Below are positions 23,319 to 31,863 of a stretch of DNA of 64,000 bases, one piece after another. The DNA lies in contig JAUSJX010000054.1 in the NCBI GenBank assembly GCA_030647435.1, forward strand, positions 1 to 64,000, given 5' to 3'. Position numbers and translations under genes: made by a program. The stretch comes from Candidatus Rokuibacteriota bacterium (lineage in GTDB: Bacteria > Methylomirabilota > Methylomirabilia > Rokubacteriales > CSP1-6). Numbering within the stretch: the stretch's first letter is position 1; every line of letters starts with the position of its first letter. Below the pieces are notes generated by a model that made no database searches, was not told where the DNA came from, and saw only the letters and a program-made list of their open reading frames with translations.

Positions 23319-24292
23319 TAGAGGATCACCTCCGTGCCGATGCCGCGCGCCATGGCCCGATCATACGCGAGGCGCGCCGAGGCCGCGTCCTCGGGCGCCC
23401 AGCCCACAGACTTGAAGAGCGTGATCTCGTCGGGACGCGTGCGACCAGGCTTCTTGCGCGTCACGACCTCGGCCAGCTCGGCCCTGACGTGGCGCCGCGT
23501 GATGGCGCCCGCCTTGATCGGGATGAGGAGATCGCCGGCTTCCGTCCACGCGCCGTGGTAGGTATCCACGACGACGCGCGAGCGCTTGACGGTCTCGGTG
23601 TCGACCTCGCGGGTCGTGGGCCTGGACGCGCCGACGGCGTCCACGTGGGCGCCGGGCCTGAGATCGCGCCCCGCGAAGACGGGACGGGATGAAGTTGTCG
23701 CGCACGTCACGATGTCTGCTTCGCGGACCGCCGCGCGTCTGTCGCGCGCGACCTCGACCGGCACGCCGAGGGCGCCACGCATCCGTGTTGCGAAGGCCTG
23801 GGCGCGGGCCGGGTCGCGCCCGACGACGGCGACGCTCTCGACGGGCAGGACGGCCTTGAGACAGCGGAGCTGGAACTCGGCCTGGACCCCCGCGCCGAAG
23901 CAGGCGACGCGCCGGGAATCCGGACGCGCGAGATACCTTGCGGCAACAGCGGAGGCCGCGCCCGTGCGGATGGCGGTGAGGAAACCCGCCTCCATGAAGG
24001 CGAGCGGGGCGCCGGTCTCCGGATCGCTCAGCACGTACGAGGCGTGGAGCGTCGGGAGCCCGCGCTTGCGGTTGCCCTCGACGACGCTGACGAGCTTCGC
24101 GCCGAGCGCCTGGGCCCTGGGCAGGGCCGAGATCATGCCGAGGAAGACCCCGCCCTTCGCCATGGGCAGGACGGCGCGGGGCAGGGCGGGGGCGCGGCCT
24201 GCCGCCGCCTCGCGGAACGCCGACTCGACAGCAATGATGACCGCCGCCGGCTCGAGCACGCGCTCGAGGTCGGAGCGCGTGAGGACGAGCAT
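23318..24292 (-). CDS. Ornithine cyclodeaminase / mu-crystallin family protein
   Basis: A 324-residue NAD(P)-dependent enzyme of the ornithine cyclodeaminase/mu-crystallin family (also ketimine reductases and alanine dehydrogenases). Marks: GGVFLGMISALP region, LPTLHASYVLSDPETGAPLAF, FLTAIRTGAASAVAARYLA, the Rossmann loop ACFGAGVQAEFQL, and HVDAVGASRP. The family forms or reduces cyclic imines such as delta-1-pyrroline-carboxylate. The end overlaps the MOSC gene by one base and the start abuts the MaoC gene. The exact substrate cannot be told; with the FAD oxidase it could process a cyclic imino acid. Confidence 0.9.
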   Translation of the reverse strand: MLVLTRSDLERVLEPAAVIIAVESAFREAAAGRAPALPRAVLPMAKGGVFLGMISALPRAQALGAKLVSVVEGNRKRGLPTLHASYVLSDPETGAPLAFMEAGFLTAIRTGAASAVAARYLARPDSRRVACFGAGVQAEFQLRCLKAVLPVESVAVVGRDPARAQAFATRMRGALGVPVEVARDRRAAVREADIVTCATTSSRPVFAGRDLRPGAHVDAVGASRPTTREVDTETVKRSRVVVDTYHGAWTEAGDLLIPIKAGAITRRHVRAELAEVVTRKKPGRTRPDEITLFKSVGWAPEDAASARLAYDRAMARGIGTEVIL

Positions 24293-24756
24293 CAGGCATC
24301 CGTCGCCGACGCCCGCTTGATCATGCGCTTGATCGTCGCCTCGAGGACCAGCTCGCCGCGATGGTTCAGCACTTCGTGCTTGTAGGTGACGATGCCGCGG
24401 TCGGCCTTCTTGGTCTCGCGCTTGTCGGTGATCACCACGCGGACGTGCAGCGTGTCGCCCACCAGCACCGGCGACACGATCCTGATCTCGCTGCCGAGGT
24501 AGGACATGCCGGTGCCGTGGATCAGCCCCGTCTGCATGACCAGCCCCTCGGAGAGGCAGAAGGTGAAGGCGCCGGGCGCCGGCTTGCCCTTGAACACGGA
24601 GGCCGTCGCGACGTACTCCATGTCGTAGAAGAGAGGCTCGTTGAATCCGCAGAGGTTGACGAAGGCGCAGATGTCGGCCTCCGTCACCGTCCGCCCCAGC
24701 GTGTCGTACGCCGCCCCGACAACGTGCTCCTCGTACGTCAGTCCCTGCTTGATCAT
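24292..24756 (-). CDS. MaoC-like hot-dog hydratase
   Basis: A 154-residue MaoC-type hot-dog protein. The hydratase-type segment with GFNEPLFYDMEYVA replaces the usual D-x4-H motif of R-hydratases, so the catalytic Asp/His pair is not obvious here. GDTLHVRVVITDKRETKKADRGIVTYKHEVLN is the typical second half. It probably acts on an acyl-CoA or related unsaturated intermediate, or is a catalytically divergent member. It is the first enzyme gene after livF of system 2, separated only by the CCCTCTCCCC repeat block. Confidence 0.82.
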   Translation of the reverse strand: MIKQGLTYEEHVVGAAYDTLGRTVTEADICAFVNLCGFNEPLFYDMEYVATASVFKGKPAPGAFTFCLSEGLVMQTGLIHGTGMSYLGSEIRIVSPVLVGDTLHVRVVITDKRETKKADRGIVTYKHEVLNHRGELVLEATIKRMIKRASATDA

Positions 24757-24773
24757 TCGGTCTCTCCTTTGCC

Positions 24774-24893
24774 CCTCACCCTACCCTCTCCCCCGAGGGG
24801 AGAGGGGAACCATGGAACCCTCGCCCAAGAGGGGAGAGGGGATCCTGGAACCCTCGCCCCCAGAGGGGGAGAGGGCAGGGTGAGGGGGAGCAT
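24774..24893. repeat. Clustered palindromic CCCTCTCCCC repeats
   Basis: Three related units in a row between livF2 and the MaoC gene: CCTCACCCTACCCTCTCCCC with its palindromic partner, a middle unit CCCTCGCCCAAGAGGGGAG, and a right unit ending GGGAGAGGGCAGGGTGAGGG. A single unit is at 11808-11846. Such repeats can fold into stable hairpins within the transcript and may be processing or attenuation points. Confidence 0.8.
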
Positions 24894-24896
24894 GGT

Positions 24897-25601
24897 TTAC
24901 GCCTCCCCGAGGTAGGCGCGCCGGACTTCGGGATTGTCGGCGAGGTCTCGGGCGGAGCCCTCGAGGACCAGGTTGCCGGTCTCGAGGACGTAGCCGCGGC
25001 CGGCTATGGACAGCGCCATGGCCGCGTTCTGCTCGACGAGCAGGATGGTCACGCCCTGCCGGTTGATGGTCTGCACGGTCTCGAAGATCTGCTCGACGAG
25101 GACGGGCGCCAGCCCCATGGAGGGTTCATCGAGTAGCAGGAGTCTGGGCCTCGCCATGAGGGCGCGGCCGATAGCCAGCATCTGCTGCTCGCCGCCGGAG
25201 AGCGTACCCGCGACCTGGGCGCGCCGCTCCTTGAGCCGCGGGAAGATCGAAAAGACCCTGTCGATGTCCTCCGGCACCCCGGGATCGGAGCGCGTGAAGG
25301 CGCCCATCTCGAGGTTCTCCAGCACGGTCAAGCGGTTGAAGATGCGCCGCCCCTCGGGGACGTGGGTGACGCCGCGTCGCACGATGGCGTGCGAGGCCAC
25401 GCCGATGAGCGAGCCGCCCTCGAAGACGACGTCCCCCTGACGCGCGGCGAGGAGCCCTGAGATGGCCCGGAGCGTGGTCGTCTTGCCCGCGCCGTTACTG
25501 CCGAGGAGGGCGACGACCTCCACTTGCCCCACGCCGAAGGACACGCCCTTGAGCGCCCGGATCTCGCCGTAGGACACGTGGAGGTCCCGCACCTCAAGCA
25601 T
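24897..25601 (-). CDS. livF: Branched-chain amino-acid ABC transporter ATPase LivF (system 2)
   Basis: A 234-residue LivF ATPase. It starts MLEVRDLHVSYGEIRALKGV, with Walker A GSNGAGKT, the LivF mark PEGRRIFNRLTVLENLEMG, signature LSGGEQQML and Walker B LLLLDEPSMGLAP. The start overlaps the livG stop by 8 bases. It is the last transporter gene of system 2, before the repeat block and the catabolic genes. Confidence 0.94.
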   Translation of the reverse strand: MLEVRDLHVSYGEIRALKGVSFGVGQVEVVALLGSNGAGKTTTLRAISGLLAARQGDVVFEGGSLIGVASHAIVRRGVTHVPEGRRIFNRLTVLENLEMGAFTRSDPGVPEDIDRVFSIFPRLKERRAQVAGTLSGGEQQMLAIGRALMARPRLLLLDEPSMGLAPVLVEQIFETVQTINRQGVTILLVEQNAAMALSIAGRGYVLETGNLVLEGSARDLADNPEVRRAYLGEA

Positions 25602-26391
25602 CGCCGGCCTCCGCCCGCGGCGTCCACTTCCGCCTGCCGAGGTAGGCTTCGATGACCCGCGGGTTCTTCTGGACTTCGGTTGCGCGCCCCTCGGCGATCT
25701 TCTCGCCGTAGTCGAGCACCGTGACGTGGTCGGACACCTCCATGACGACGCGCATGTTGTGCTCGATCAGGAGGATGGTCAGGCCGAGGTCGCCGACGAG
25801 CCGCCGCAGGAGCGCCATGAGGCTCTGCGCCTCGCCCTGCGTCATGCCGGCTGTGGGCTCATCGAGGAGGAGCAGGGCGGGCTTCGAGGCCAGCGCCCGG
25901 CCGATCTCCAGGCGCCGCTGGTCGCCGTAGGGCAGGTTGCGCGCCAGCTCGTTGGCGCGGCCGCGGAGCCCCACGATGTCGAGCAGCGCAGCAGCCCGCG
26001 CCCAGAGGGCCTCCTCCTCGCGCTTCCAGTGCGGGTTCCGCGAGAGCGCCCCCCAGAAGCCCGAGTCGACGCGCGCGTGCATGCCTACGAGCACGTTCTC
26101 GACGGCCGTCATGTTCTTGAAGAGCCGGATGTTCTGGAAGGTGCGGCAGATTCCGAGCGCCGTGATCTGGTCGGGGCGCAGTCCCATGAGCGGGGTCCCT
26201 TGGAACCGGACGGCGCCCTCCTCCGGCACGTAGAGCCCGGTGAAGACGTTGAAGAAGGTGGTCTTGCCCGCGCCGTTGGGGCCGATGATGGACGCGATCC
26301 GGCCCTCCTCGAGCTCGAAGTCCACGTTGTTGAGCGCGGTCAGCCCGCCGAACTTCTTGGTGACCCCGCGCGCCTCGAGGAGGACGGCCAT
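25594..26391 (-). CDS. livG: Branched-chain amino-acid ABC transporter ATPase LivG (system 2)
   Basis: A 265-residue LivG ATPase with canonical motifs: Walker A GPNGAGKT, the LivG mark GICRTFQNIRLFKNMTAVENV, the signature region NLPYGDQRRLEIGRAL, Walker B LLLLDEPTAGM, and EHNMRVVMEVSDHVTVLDYG. Unlike the LivG of system 1, it has the consensus DEP. One base separates it from livM. Confidence 0.94.
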   Translation of the reverse strand: MAVLLEARGVTKKFGGLTALNNVDFELEEGRIASIIGPNGAGKTTFFNVFTGLYVPEEGAVRFQGTPLMGLRPDQITALGICRTFQNIRLFKNMTAVENVLVGMHARVDSGFWGALSRNPHWKREEEALWARAAALLDIVGLRGRANELARNLPYGDQRRLEIGRALASKPALLLLDEPTAGMTQGEAQSLMALLRRLVGDLGLTILLIEHNMRVVMEVSDHVTVLDYGEKIAEGRATEVQKNPRVIEAYLGRRKWTPRAEAGDA

Positions 26392-26392
26392 C

Positions 26393-27655
26393 TCAGGGCT
26401 CGTCGAGCTCGCGCGTGCGGCGCTGCGCCGGCAGGATGCCCTGCGGGCGGAAGATCATCATCAGCACCAGGATGAGGCCGAAGACCATGCGCTCGTACTT
26501 GGCCGGCTCGAGCTGGGTCGGCAGGTTGGCCAGGTTGTAGCCGAAGATCTCCACGCCGGCGTTGCGGAGCTCGTTGACCCAGAGCGAGAGCCCCTTGAGG
26601 ACCTGGAGGTTGAGCACGGTCACGACCGTGGCGCCCAGGATGGCGCCGGGGATCGAGCCCATGCCACCCAGGATGATCATGGCGAGGACGCCGATCGACT
26701 CCATGAAGGTGAAGGACTCGGGGTTGATGAAGATCTGCTTGGCGGAGAAGAGCACGCCCACCGCGCCCGCGAAGGAAGCGCCGCAGGCGAAGGCGAGGAG
26801 CTTCATGCGCACCAGCGGCACTCCCATGGCCTGCGCGGCGGTTTGATCTTCCCGTATGGCCTCCCACGCCCGCCCGATGTGGGAGTCCTCCAGCCGCCGG
26901 TTGACCAGCACCGTCGCGCCGACGATGAGCAGGACGAGGGCGTAGAGGTAGAGCGGGTAGATCACGTTCGGGTCCGGCTCGATCCCGACGGCACGCAGCG
27001 CGGGGGCGAAGAAGATGGGCGGCCGTCCGATGGGCGTGATCCCCTTGGGGCCGTTGGTGAAGTTGATCGGCTTGTCGAGGTTGTTGGCCAGGACGCGGAT
27101 CACCTCGCCGAAGCCCAGCGTCACGAGCGCCAGGTAGTCGCCGTGGAGCCTCAGCACCGGCAGGCCGAGGAGGAGCCCGGCGCCCGCGGCCACGCCCACG
27201 CCCACGAACAGGAAGACGAAGAACCACCACGGGGAGAGCGGGAAGAAGTCGCCGCCGAAGATCAGGTTGGCCTGCGGAGACCCGAAGATCGCCCAGGAAT
27301 ACGCGCCCACGGCGAAGAAGGCGACATAGCCCAGGTCGAGGAGGCCGGCCAGGCCGACCACGATGTTCAGCCCGAGCGCCAGGGCCACGAAGATGCCGAC
27401 CTGGATCGCGATCTCCATGTAGTAGGCGTTGATGCTCCCGAGCACGGGCATGAGGACGCCGAGCGTGCCGAGGGTCAGCGACGTCTTGAGCCACCGCGGC
27501 ATCCGCGCGAAGTAGAGGAGGAGGATCGATGTCTGGAAGAGCATGAAGACCACGATCGAGCGTGGGTAGCTGGCGACGCCCCACGCCGTGACGCCGAGCA
27601 GCGACACGACGAGAATCGTCGCGGGCACGGGCTTGTCGAGCAGATCGCGGATCAT
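26393..27655 (-). CDS. livM: Branched-chain amino-acid ABC permease LivM (system 2)
   Basis: A 420-residue permease, longer than the system 1 LivM through an N-terminal region of extra hydrophobic segments (residues 1-100). The core marks are NIVVGLAGLLDLGYVAFFAVGAY, LRLHGDYLALVTLGFGEVIR, the coupling loop SHIGRAWEAIREDQTAAQAMG, and GSIPGAILGA. It forms the pore with LivH. It follows livH after a 64-base gap that holds no evident feature. Confidence 0.93.
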   Translation of the reverse strand: MIRDLLDKPVPATILVVSLLGVTAWGVASYPRSIVVFMLFQTSILLLYFARMPRWLKTSLTLGTLGVLMPVLGSINAYYMEIAIQVGIFVALALGLNIVVGLAGLLDLGYVAFFAVGAYSWAIFGSPQANLIFGGDFFPLSPWWFFVFLFVGVGVAAGAGLLLGLPVLRLHGDYLALVTLGFGEVIRVLANNLDKPINFTNGPKGITPIGRPPIFFAPALRAVGIEPDPNVIYPLYLYALVLLIVGATVLVNRRLEDSHIGRAWEAIREDQTAAQAMGVPLVRMKLLAFACGASFAGAVGVLFSAKQIFINPESFTFMESIGVLAMIILGGMGSIPGAILGATVVTVLNLQVLKGLSLWVNELRNAGVEIFGYNLANLPTQLEPAKYERMVFGLILVLMMIFRPQGILPAQRRTRELDEP

Positions 27656-27719
27656 CTCAGCACTCGCCTCGTCGCGCTCGTCGCCTGCGGCTCCGGCCGC
27701 GCCTCATCTCGAAAGGCGA

Positions 27720-28697
27720 TCACGCGCGCTCCCTGACGACTTCGCCGAGGAGGCCCTTGGGGCGGAAGATCAGGATGAGGATCAGGATGGAGAACGCGAG
27801 GATGTCCTTGTACTCGGCGCCGAAGGCTCCGCCCGTCAGCAGCGAGAGGTAGGAGGCGCCAAAGGCCTCGAGCAGCCCCAGGAGGAGCCCGCCGAGCATG
27901 GCGCCCGGGATGTTGCCGATGCCGCCGAGCACCGCCGCGGTGAAGGCCTTGAGCCCGGGGATGAAGCCCGTGTACGGGTTGATGAGGCTGTACTGCACGC
28001 CGAAGAGCACACCCGCGCCGCCGCCCATGGCGCCGCCGATCAGGAAAGTCAGCGAGATCATCCGGTTGACGTTGATGCCCATGAGGGACGCGGCCCCCTG
28101 GTCCTCGGCGACGGCGCGGATGGCCTTGCCGATCTTGGTGCGGTTGACGAGGCTGTGCAGCCCCCAGAGCATCAGGAGGGAGGCGCCGATCACGACGAGC
28201 GACTTGACCGAGATGTCGATCGACGGCGTCAGCTCGAAGCGCTCGTTCATCACGTCCATCGGCGGGTAGACGATGTTGAAGGCGTTGCGCCAGAGCGATT
28301 CGAAGAGGCGGATCGCGTCCTGGAGGAAGAAGCTGACCCCGATCGCCGAGATCAGCGGAATCAGCCGCGGGGCGTTTCGGAGCGGGCGGTACGCGACCCG
28401 CTCGACGCCCGCCGCCAAGAGCCCGCTCGCGAGCATGCCCACCAGGAGCGCCACGAGCACGAGCAGGAAGGGCGACCACGTCTCGAGGGCGCCGCGCGCC
28501 TGGAGCCCCAGCAGGACCTCGGCGCCCACGAAGGACCCGAGGATGAAGATCTCGGAGTGGGCGAAGTTGATGAACTCGAGGACGCCGTACACCATGGTGT
28601 AGCCGAGGGCGATCAGGGCGTACATGAAGCCGAGCGTGATGCCGTCGAGCAGGACCTGCGGGAAGATGCCGATCAGGAGATCAACGTCCATCGGCAC
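27720..28697 (-). CDS. livH: Branched-chain amino-acid ABC permease LivH (system 2)
   Basis: A 325-residue permease. GFMYALIALGYTMVYGVLEFINFAHSEIF is the N-terminal LivH mark, with Ser in place of the common Gly after NFAH. The coupling loop is TKIGKAIRAVAEDQGAASLMGI. GTG 28697 or ATG 28691 may start it; neither has a clear ribosome site. It lies just downstream of a strong hairpin that separates it from the binding-protein gene, which should lower its expression relative to that gene. Confidence 0.92.
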   Translation of the reverse strand: MPMDVDLLIGIFPQVLLDGITLGFMYALIALGYTMVYGVLEFINFAHSEIFILGSFVGAEVLLGLQARGALETWSPFLLVLVALLVGMLASGLLAAGVERVAYRPLRNAPRLIPLISAIGVSFFLQDAIRLFESLWRNAFNIVYPPMDVMNERFELTPSIDISVKSLVVIGASLLMLWGLHSLVNRTKIGKAIRAVAEDQGAASLMGINVNRMISLTFLIGGAMGGGAGVLFGVQYSLINPYTGFIPGLKAFTAAVLGGIGNIPGAMLGGLLLGLLEAFGASYLSLLTGGAFGAEYKDILAFSILILILIFRPKGLLGEVVRERA

Positions 28698-28717
28698 TGG
28701 GTCCCAAAGCGGGGAGC

Positions 28718-28747
28718 GCGGGAGGGGCGGTCCCCCGCCCCTCCCGC
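28718..28747 (-). terminator. Strong hairpin between livK2 and livH2
   Basis: A perfect 13-bp GC-rich stem (arms 28718-28730 and 28735-28747) with a 4-base loop, 20 bases after the binding-protein stop. No T-run follows, so it is more likely a partial terminator or mRNA-stabilising structure that raises binding-protein output over the permease genes than a full stop. Confidence 0.65.
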
Positions 28748-28766
28748 TGACGACTGCGCCGGACGG

Positions 28767-29963
28767 CTACTTCTTGGCCGCGGGCGGCGCGATGGTGAGC
28801 TGCTTGACGATCTTGTTGTCGCCCCACTTCGCCGGGTCGTCGCTCACGACCGTCAGCACGAAGTACTGGGCCTTCAGGCGGTCACCCTTCGAGTCGAACG
28901 CGATGTCGCCCGTGATCCCGGAGAGCTTGGCCTTGCGGACCGCGGTCGAGACGTCCTCGCGCGTCACCTTCTTGCCGCCCTTGGCGACGTCCTCGATGGC
29001 CTTCACGGCGATGGTGGCCGCGTCGTAGGCCTCGGCCGCGTAGGGTTCGGGATTCTTGCCGAACTTCTTTTTGAATTCGTCCACGAAAGCCTTGGCCTTG
29101 GGCAGCGCCGAAGCCGGCCCGGCCGCCGAGGTGTAGTGCATGCCCACGACCGACTTGCCGGCGATCTTGGTCAGGTCGGAGGAGTCCATGCCGTCGGGGC
29201 CCATGAACTTGGCCTTGATGCCCTTCTCGCGCGCCTGCTTGAAGAAGGGCGCGCCCTGGTCGTAGATGCCGCCGAAGTAGATGACGTCGGGGTTCTTGGC
29301 CTTGATGGGCGTGAGGATCGGGTCGAAGTTCGACTTCTCCTCCGTGCCCTCGAAGGCGACCACCTTGATGCCCTTCTTCTCGGCGTCGGCCTTGAAGAAC
29401 TCCGCGATGCTCTGCCCGTACTGCGTCTTGTCGTGGACGATGGCGGCGCTCTTGACCTTCATGGTCCCGTGGGCGAACTCGGAGCCGACCACGCCCTGGA
29501 CGTCGTCGCGGCCGCAGACGCGGTTGATGTTGGGATAGCCGCGATCCGTCACGACGGGGTTCGTGTTGGCCGGCGAGACCATCACGACGTTGACTTCCTT
29601 GTAGACCTCCGACGAGGGGATCGCCACGCCGGAGTTCAGGTGGCCGATCACGGCCATGATGTCCTTGTCAGAGATGATGTTCTTGGCGTTGGCGACGCCG
29701 ACGTCGGGCTTGGCCTGATCGTCGAAGGGCACGAACTCGACCTTGTAGCCCATCTTCTCGAGATTGCCCTTGAGCTTCTCGACGGCCAGCTGGGCGCCGA
29801 GCTTGATGCCTTCGCCCAGCGCGGCCTGGCCGCCTGAGAGTGGGCTCTGGGAGGCGATCTTGATGGTGCCCTTGGACTGGGCATCCACCTGCGCCGTGGC
29901 CGGCAGCAGCAGCGCGGCGATCGCGAGGGCGGTTAGTACGTGGCGGATTCGAAAGGTCCTCAT
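28767..29963 (-). CDS. livK: Branched-chain amino-acid ABC transporter substrate-binding protein (system 2)
   Basis: A 398-residue periplasmic binding protein of the Leu/Ile/Val family. A signal peptide spans about residues 1-28 (TALAIAALLLPATAQVDA). The mature part starts IKIASQSPLSGGQAALGE; VIGHLNSGVAIPSSEVY and VMVSPANTNPVVTDRGYPNINR are typical ligand-cleft segments (the serine/threonine-rich loop binds the amino-acid head group in the family). The ATG is preceded by two tandem copies of an AGGAGGAG-bearing unit and by a good sigma70-like promoter, consistent with strong expression. Confidence 0.94.
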   Translation of the reverse strand: MRTFRIRHVLTALAIAALLLPATAQVDAQSKGTIKIASQSPLSGGQAALGEGIKLGAQLAVEKLKGNLEKMGYKVEFVPFDDQAKPDVGVANAKNIISDKDIMAVIGHLNSGVAIPSSEVYKEVNVVMVSPANTNPVVTDRGYPNINRVCGRDDVQGVVGSEFAHGTMKVKSAAIVHDKTQYGQSIAEFFKADAEKKGIKVVAFEGTEEKSNFDPILTPIKAKNPDVIYFGGIYDQGAPFFKQAREKGIKAKFMGPDGMDSSDLTKIAGKSVVGMHYTSAAGPASALPKAKAFVDEFKKKFGKNPEPYAAEAYDAATIAVKAIEDVAKGGKKVTREDVSTAVRKAKLSGITGDIAFDSKGDRLKAQYFVLTVVSDDPAKWGDNKIVKQLTIAPPAAKK

Positions 29964-29964
29964 T

Positions 29965-30006
29965 CGGTCTCCTCCTCAGAACGGGCGGTCTCCTCCTCAG
30001 AACGGG
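29965..30006 (-). repeat. Tandem 21-bp duplication carrying the livK2 ribosome site twice
   Basis: Two identical adjacent 21-bp units, each containing GAGGAGGAGACCG on the minus strand. The first Shine-Dalgarno is correctly spaced from the livK2 ATG; the second lies one unit upstream. Such a duplication could serve as a standby site or vary by slippage. Confidence 0.85.
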
Positions 30007-30030
30007 TCGGCCAAGGTTGCGAGCGGCGCC

Positions 30031-30058
30031 ATTATAGCGGGTTTGCGGGGGTCGTCAA
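30031..30058 (-). promoter_or_regulatory. Sigma70-like promoter of livK2
   Basis: TTGACG (30053-30058) and TATAAT (30031-30036) on the minus strand with a 16-base spacer. Transcription would start near 30024, giving a 5' leader of about 60 bases that contains the duplicated ribosome site. The -35 box overlaps the last codons of the neighbouring TMTC-like gene. Confidence 0.7.
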
Positions 30059-31863
30059 CGGGTCGGGCGCGGCCCAGCCGGACCTCCATCCACGCGGCCC
30101 GGCTCGGCCAGGAGCGCCTGGAGCTGGCGTCGCGCCTCGGCATCGCCCGGGTTGACGGCGAGCGCCTCCTGGAGGAGCGCCTTGGCGACCAGCGCGCGTC
30201 CCGCCCTGCGCTCCTCCGCCGCGCGCGCGACCAGGGCCTGCGAGTAGTTGGGGACGAGGCCTTTGAATCCCGGGTCCTGGGCGAAGGCCTGGCGGTAGTA
30301 GGGCAGGGACTCGGCGTACTTACCCTGCTGCAAGTACACGGCGCCCAGGTTGGCCAGCGCCCCGGTCAGGTTGGGCTCGAGTCGCAGCGCGAGGTGGAGC
30401 ATCTCCTCGGCCTCCTTGTCCTTGTTCTGCCCGTGAAGCGCAGTCGCGATATTGTTCGCGAACGTGGCGCGCCTTGGGCGGAGCGCGAAGGCCCGGCGGA
30501 AGGCCGCTTCCGCCTCCGCATGGCGCTTTCGGACCGTGAGGGACGTGCCGAGGTTGTTCCAGCAGATGGAGCAGTCGGGCTCGACGTTGACCGACCACCG
30601 CCACAGCGTCTCCGAGTCCTGCCAGACCTTGGACTGGTCCCAGGCGCCGACAGCCAGCACGAACAGCACCGCGGCGGCGCCGGCGAGCACGCTTCTGGCG
30701 ATGACGGCGCTCACACGGCCGCGCGAGCGGGCGTCGAGGAGCCGGGCGAGTCCGCCGCCCGCCAGCGCCGCGAAGCCGAGTCCCGAGAGATAGCTGTAGC
30801 GGTCGTGGGCCAGCTGGTTGCCGGCGTGCACGATCCCGCTGATCGGGAGGAGTATGAGGACCGACAGCGCCCAGGCCGCGAGCCCGGCAGGGAAGACGCG
30901 CCGGAGCGCCCACAGCAGCGCCGTGACCGCGACGAAGGCGAGTGCCGGGATCAGGAAGCGCGGGGCCAGGAGGCGCACGTCCACCGGCAGCTCATACAGC
31001 GGGATCAGCCTCACGGGCCAGAGCCAGCGCGCCGGGTAGAAGCTGAAGGTGTAGGCGGTCATCGCGACGCGAGAGCCCGGGCCGTACGTCTCGTAGCCCG
31101 TCACCCCGGTGCCCGTGAGCACCACCCGGAGGGCGATGAAGCCGCCGATGGCCGCGACCGCGGCCCACGGGAGCTTTTCGAGCAGGCAGCGCCGCCAGCC
31201 GAGGACCCGCGCGCGCCCGAGCGGGTAGACGTCGAGGAGCAGAAGCACGGCCGGCAGCGGCATCGCGGCCGCCTTTGACAGCAGTGCGGCCGCGGTGGCG
31301 GCGAGCGATGCGTACGTCCACCCTCGCCGGAGTGTCGCGTCCTCCGCCGCGGCGCGCAGGTAGGCCAGGACCGCGAGCATGAAGAAGAAGCCGCAGAGGA
31401 CATCCTTCCGCTCGGTCACCCACACGACGGACTCGACACGTAGCGGATGGACCGCGAAGAGCAGCGCCGCGAAGCCCGCCCCGACGGACAGGCCGGGCTC
31501 GGCGGCGGCGGCCCCGGCGGCGCGCAGCAGCCGGCGGGCGATGAAGAAGAAGACCGTGGCGCTGGCCGCGTGCAGCAGCAGGTTGAGGAGGTGGTAGCCG
31601 CGCGGGTTGAGCCCGCCGAGCGCGTAGTTCAGCCCGAAGCTCATCCAGGTCAGCGGGATCCAGTGGCCGAGAACCGTGCCCGTCCACATCCACTGGAGCT
31701 GCGCCGTCCGCAAGCCGTGGACGCCCGTGTTGTTCACGACGTTGTCGAAGTCGTCCCAGTTGACGAAGTCCGCGCTCAGCGCCGGGAGGAAGGTGAGGAA
31801 GGCCGCGGCGAAGATCAGGCAGGGCACGCCGACGCGACGGAGCGTCAGAAGGGCCCCGCTCAT
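30055..31863 (-). CDS. TMTC-like GT-C membrane protein with C-terminal TPRs (paralogue A)
   Basis: A 602-residue protein with about ten or more hydrophobic segments (residues 10-410) and about four TPR units at the C-terminus. The first loop carries FVNWDD, the acidic pair expected of GT-C/PMT-type glycosyltransferases; GYHLLNLLLHAAS and [20 protein letters not shown] follow. This is the layout of TMTC O-mannosyltransferases: a membrane catalytic half using a lipid-linked sugar, and TPRs on the non-cytoplasmic side. I start at ATG 31863, coupled to paralogue B by an ATGA overlap. It is the last gene of the efp-acc-thiE operon. Donor and acceptor are unknown. Confidence 0.82.
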   Translation of the reverse strand: MSGALLTLRRVGVPCLIFAAAFLTFLPALSADFVNWDDFDNVVNNTGVHGLRTAQLQWMWTGTVLGHWIPLTWMSFGLNYALGGLNPRGYHLLNLLLHAASATVFFFIARRLLRAAGAAAAEPGLSVGAGFAALLFAVHPLRVESVVWVTERKDVLCGFFFMLAVLAYLRAAAEDATLRRGWTYASLAATAAALLSKAAAMPLPAVLLLLDVYPLGRARVLGWRRCLLEKLPWAAVAAIGGFIALRVVLTGTGVTGYETYGPGSRVAMTAYTFSFYPARWLWPVRLIPLYELPVDVRLLAPRFLIPALAFVAVTALLWALRRVFPAGLAAWALSVLILLPISGIVHAGNQLAHDRYSYLSGLGFAALAGGGLARLLDARSRGRVSAVIARSVLAGAAAVLFVLAVGAWDQSKVWQDSETLWRWSVNVEPDCSICWNNLGTSLTVRKRHAEAEAAFRRAFALRPRRATFANNIATALHGQNKDKEAEEMLHLALRLEPNLTGALANLGAVYLQQGKYAESLPYYRQAFAQDPGFKGLVPNYSQALVARAAEERRAGRALVAKALLQEALAVNPGDAEARRQLQALLAEPGRVDGGPAGPRPTR

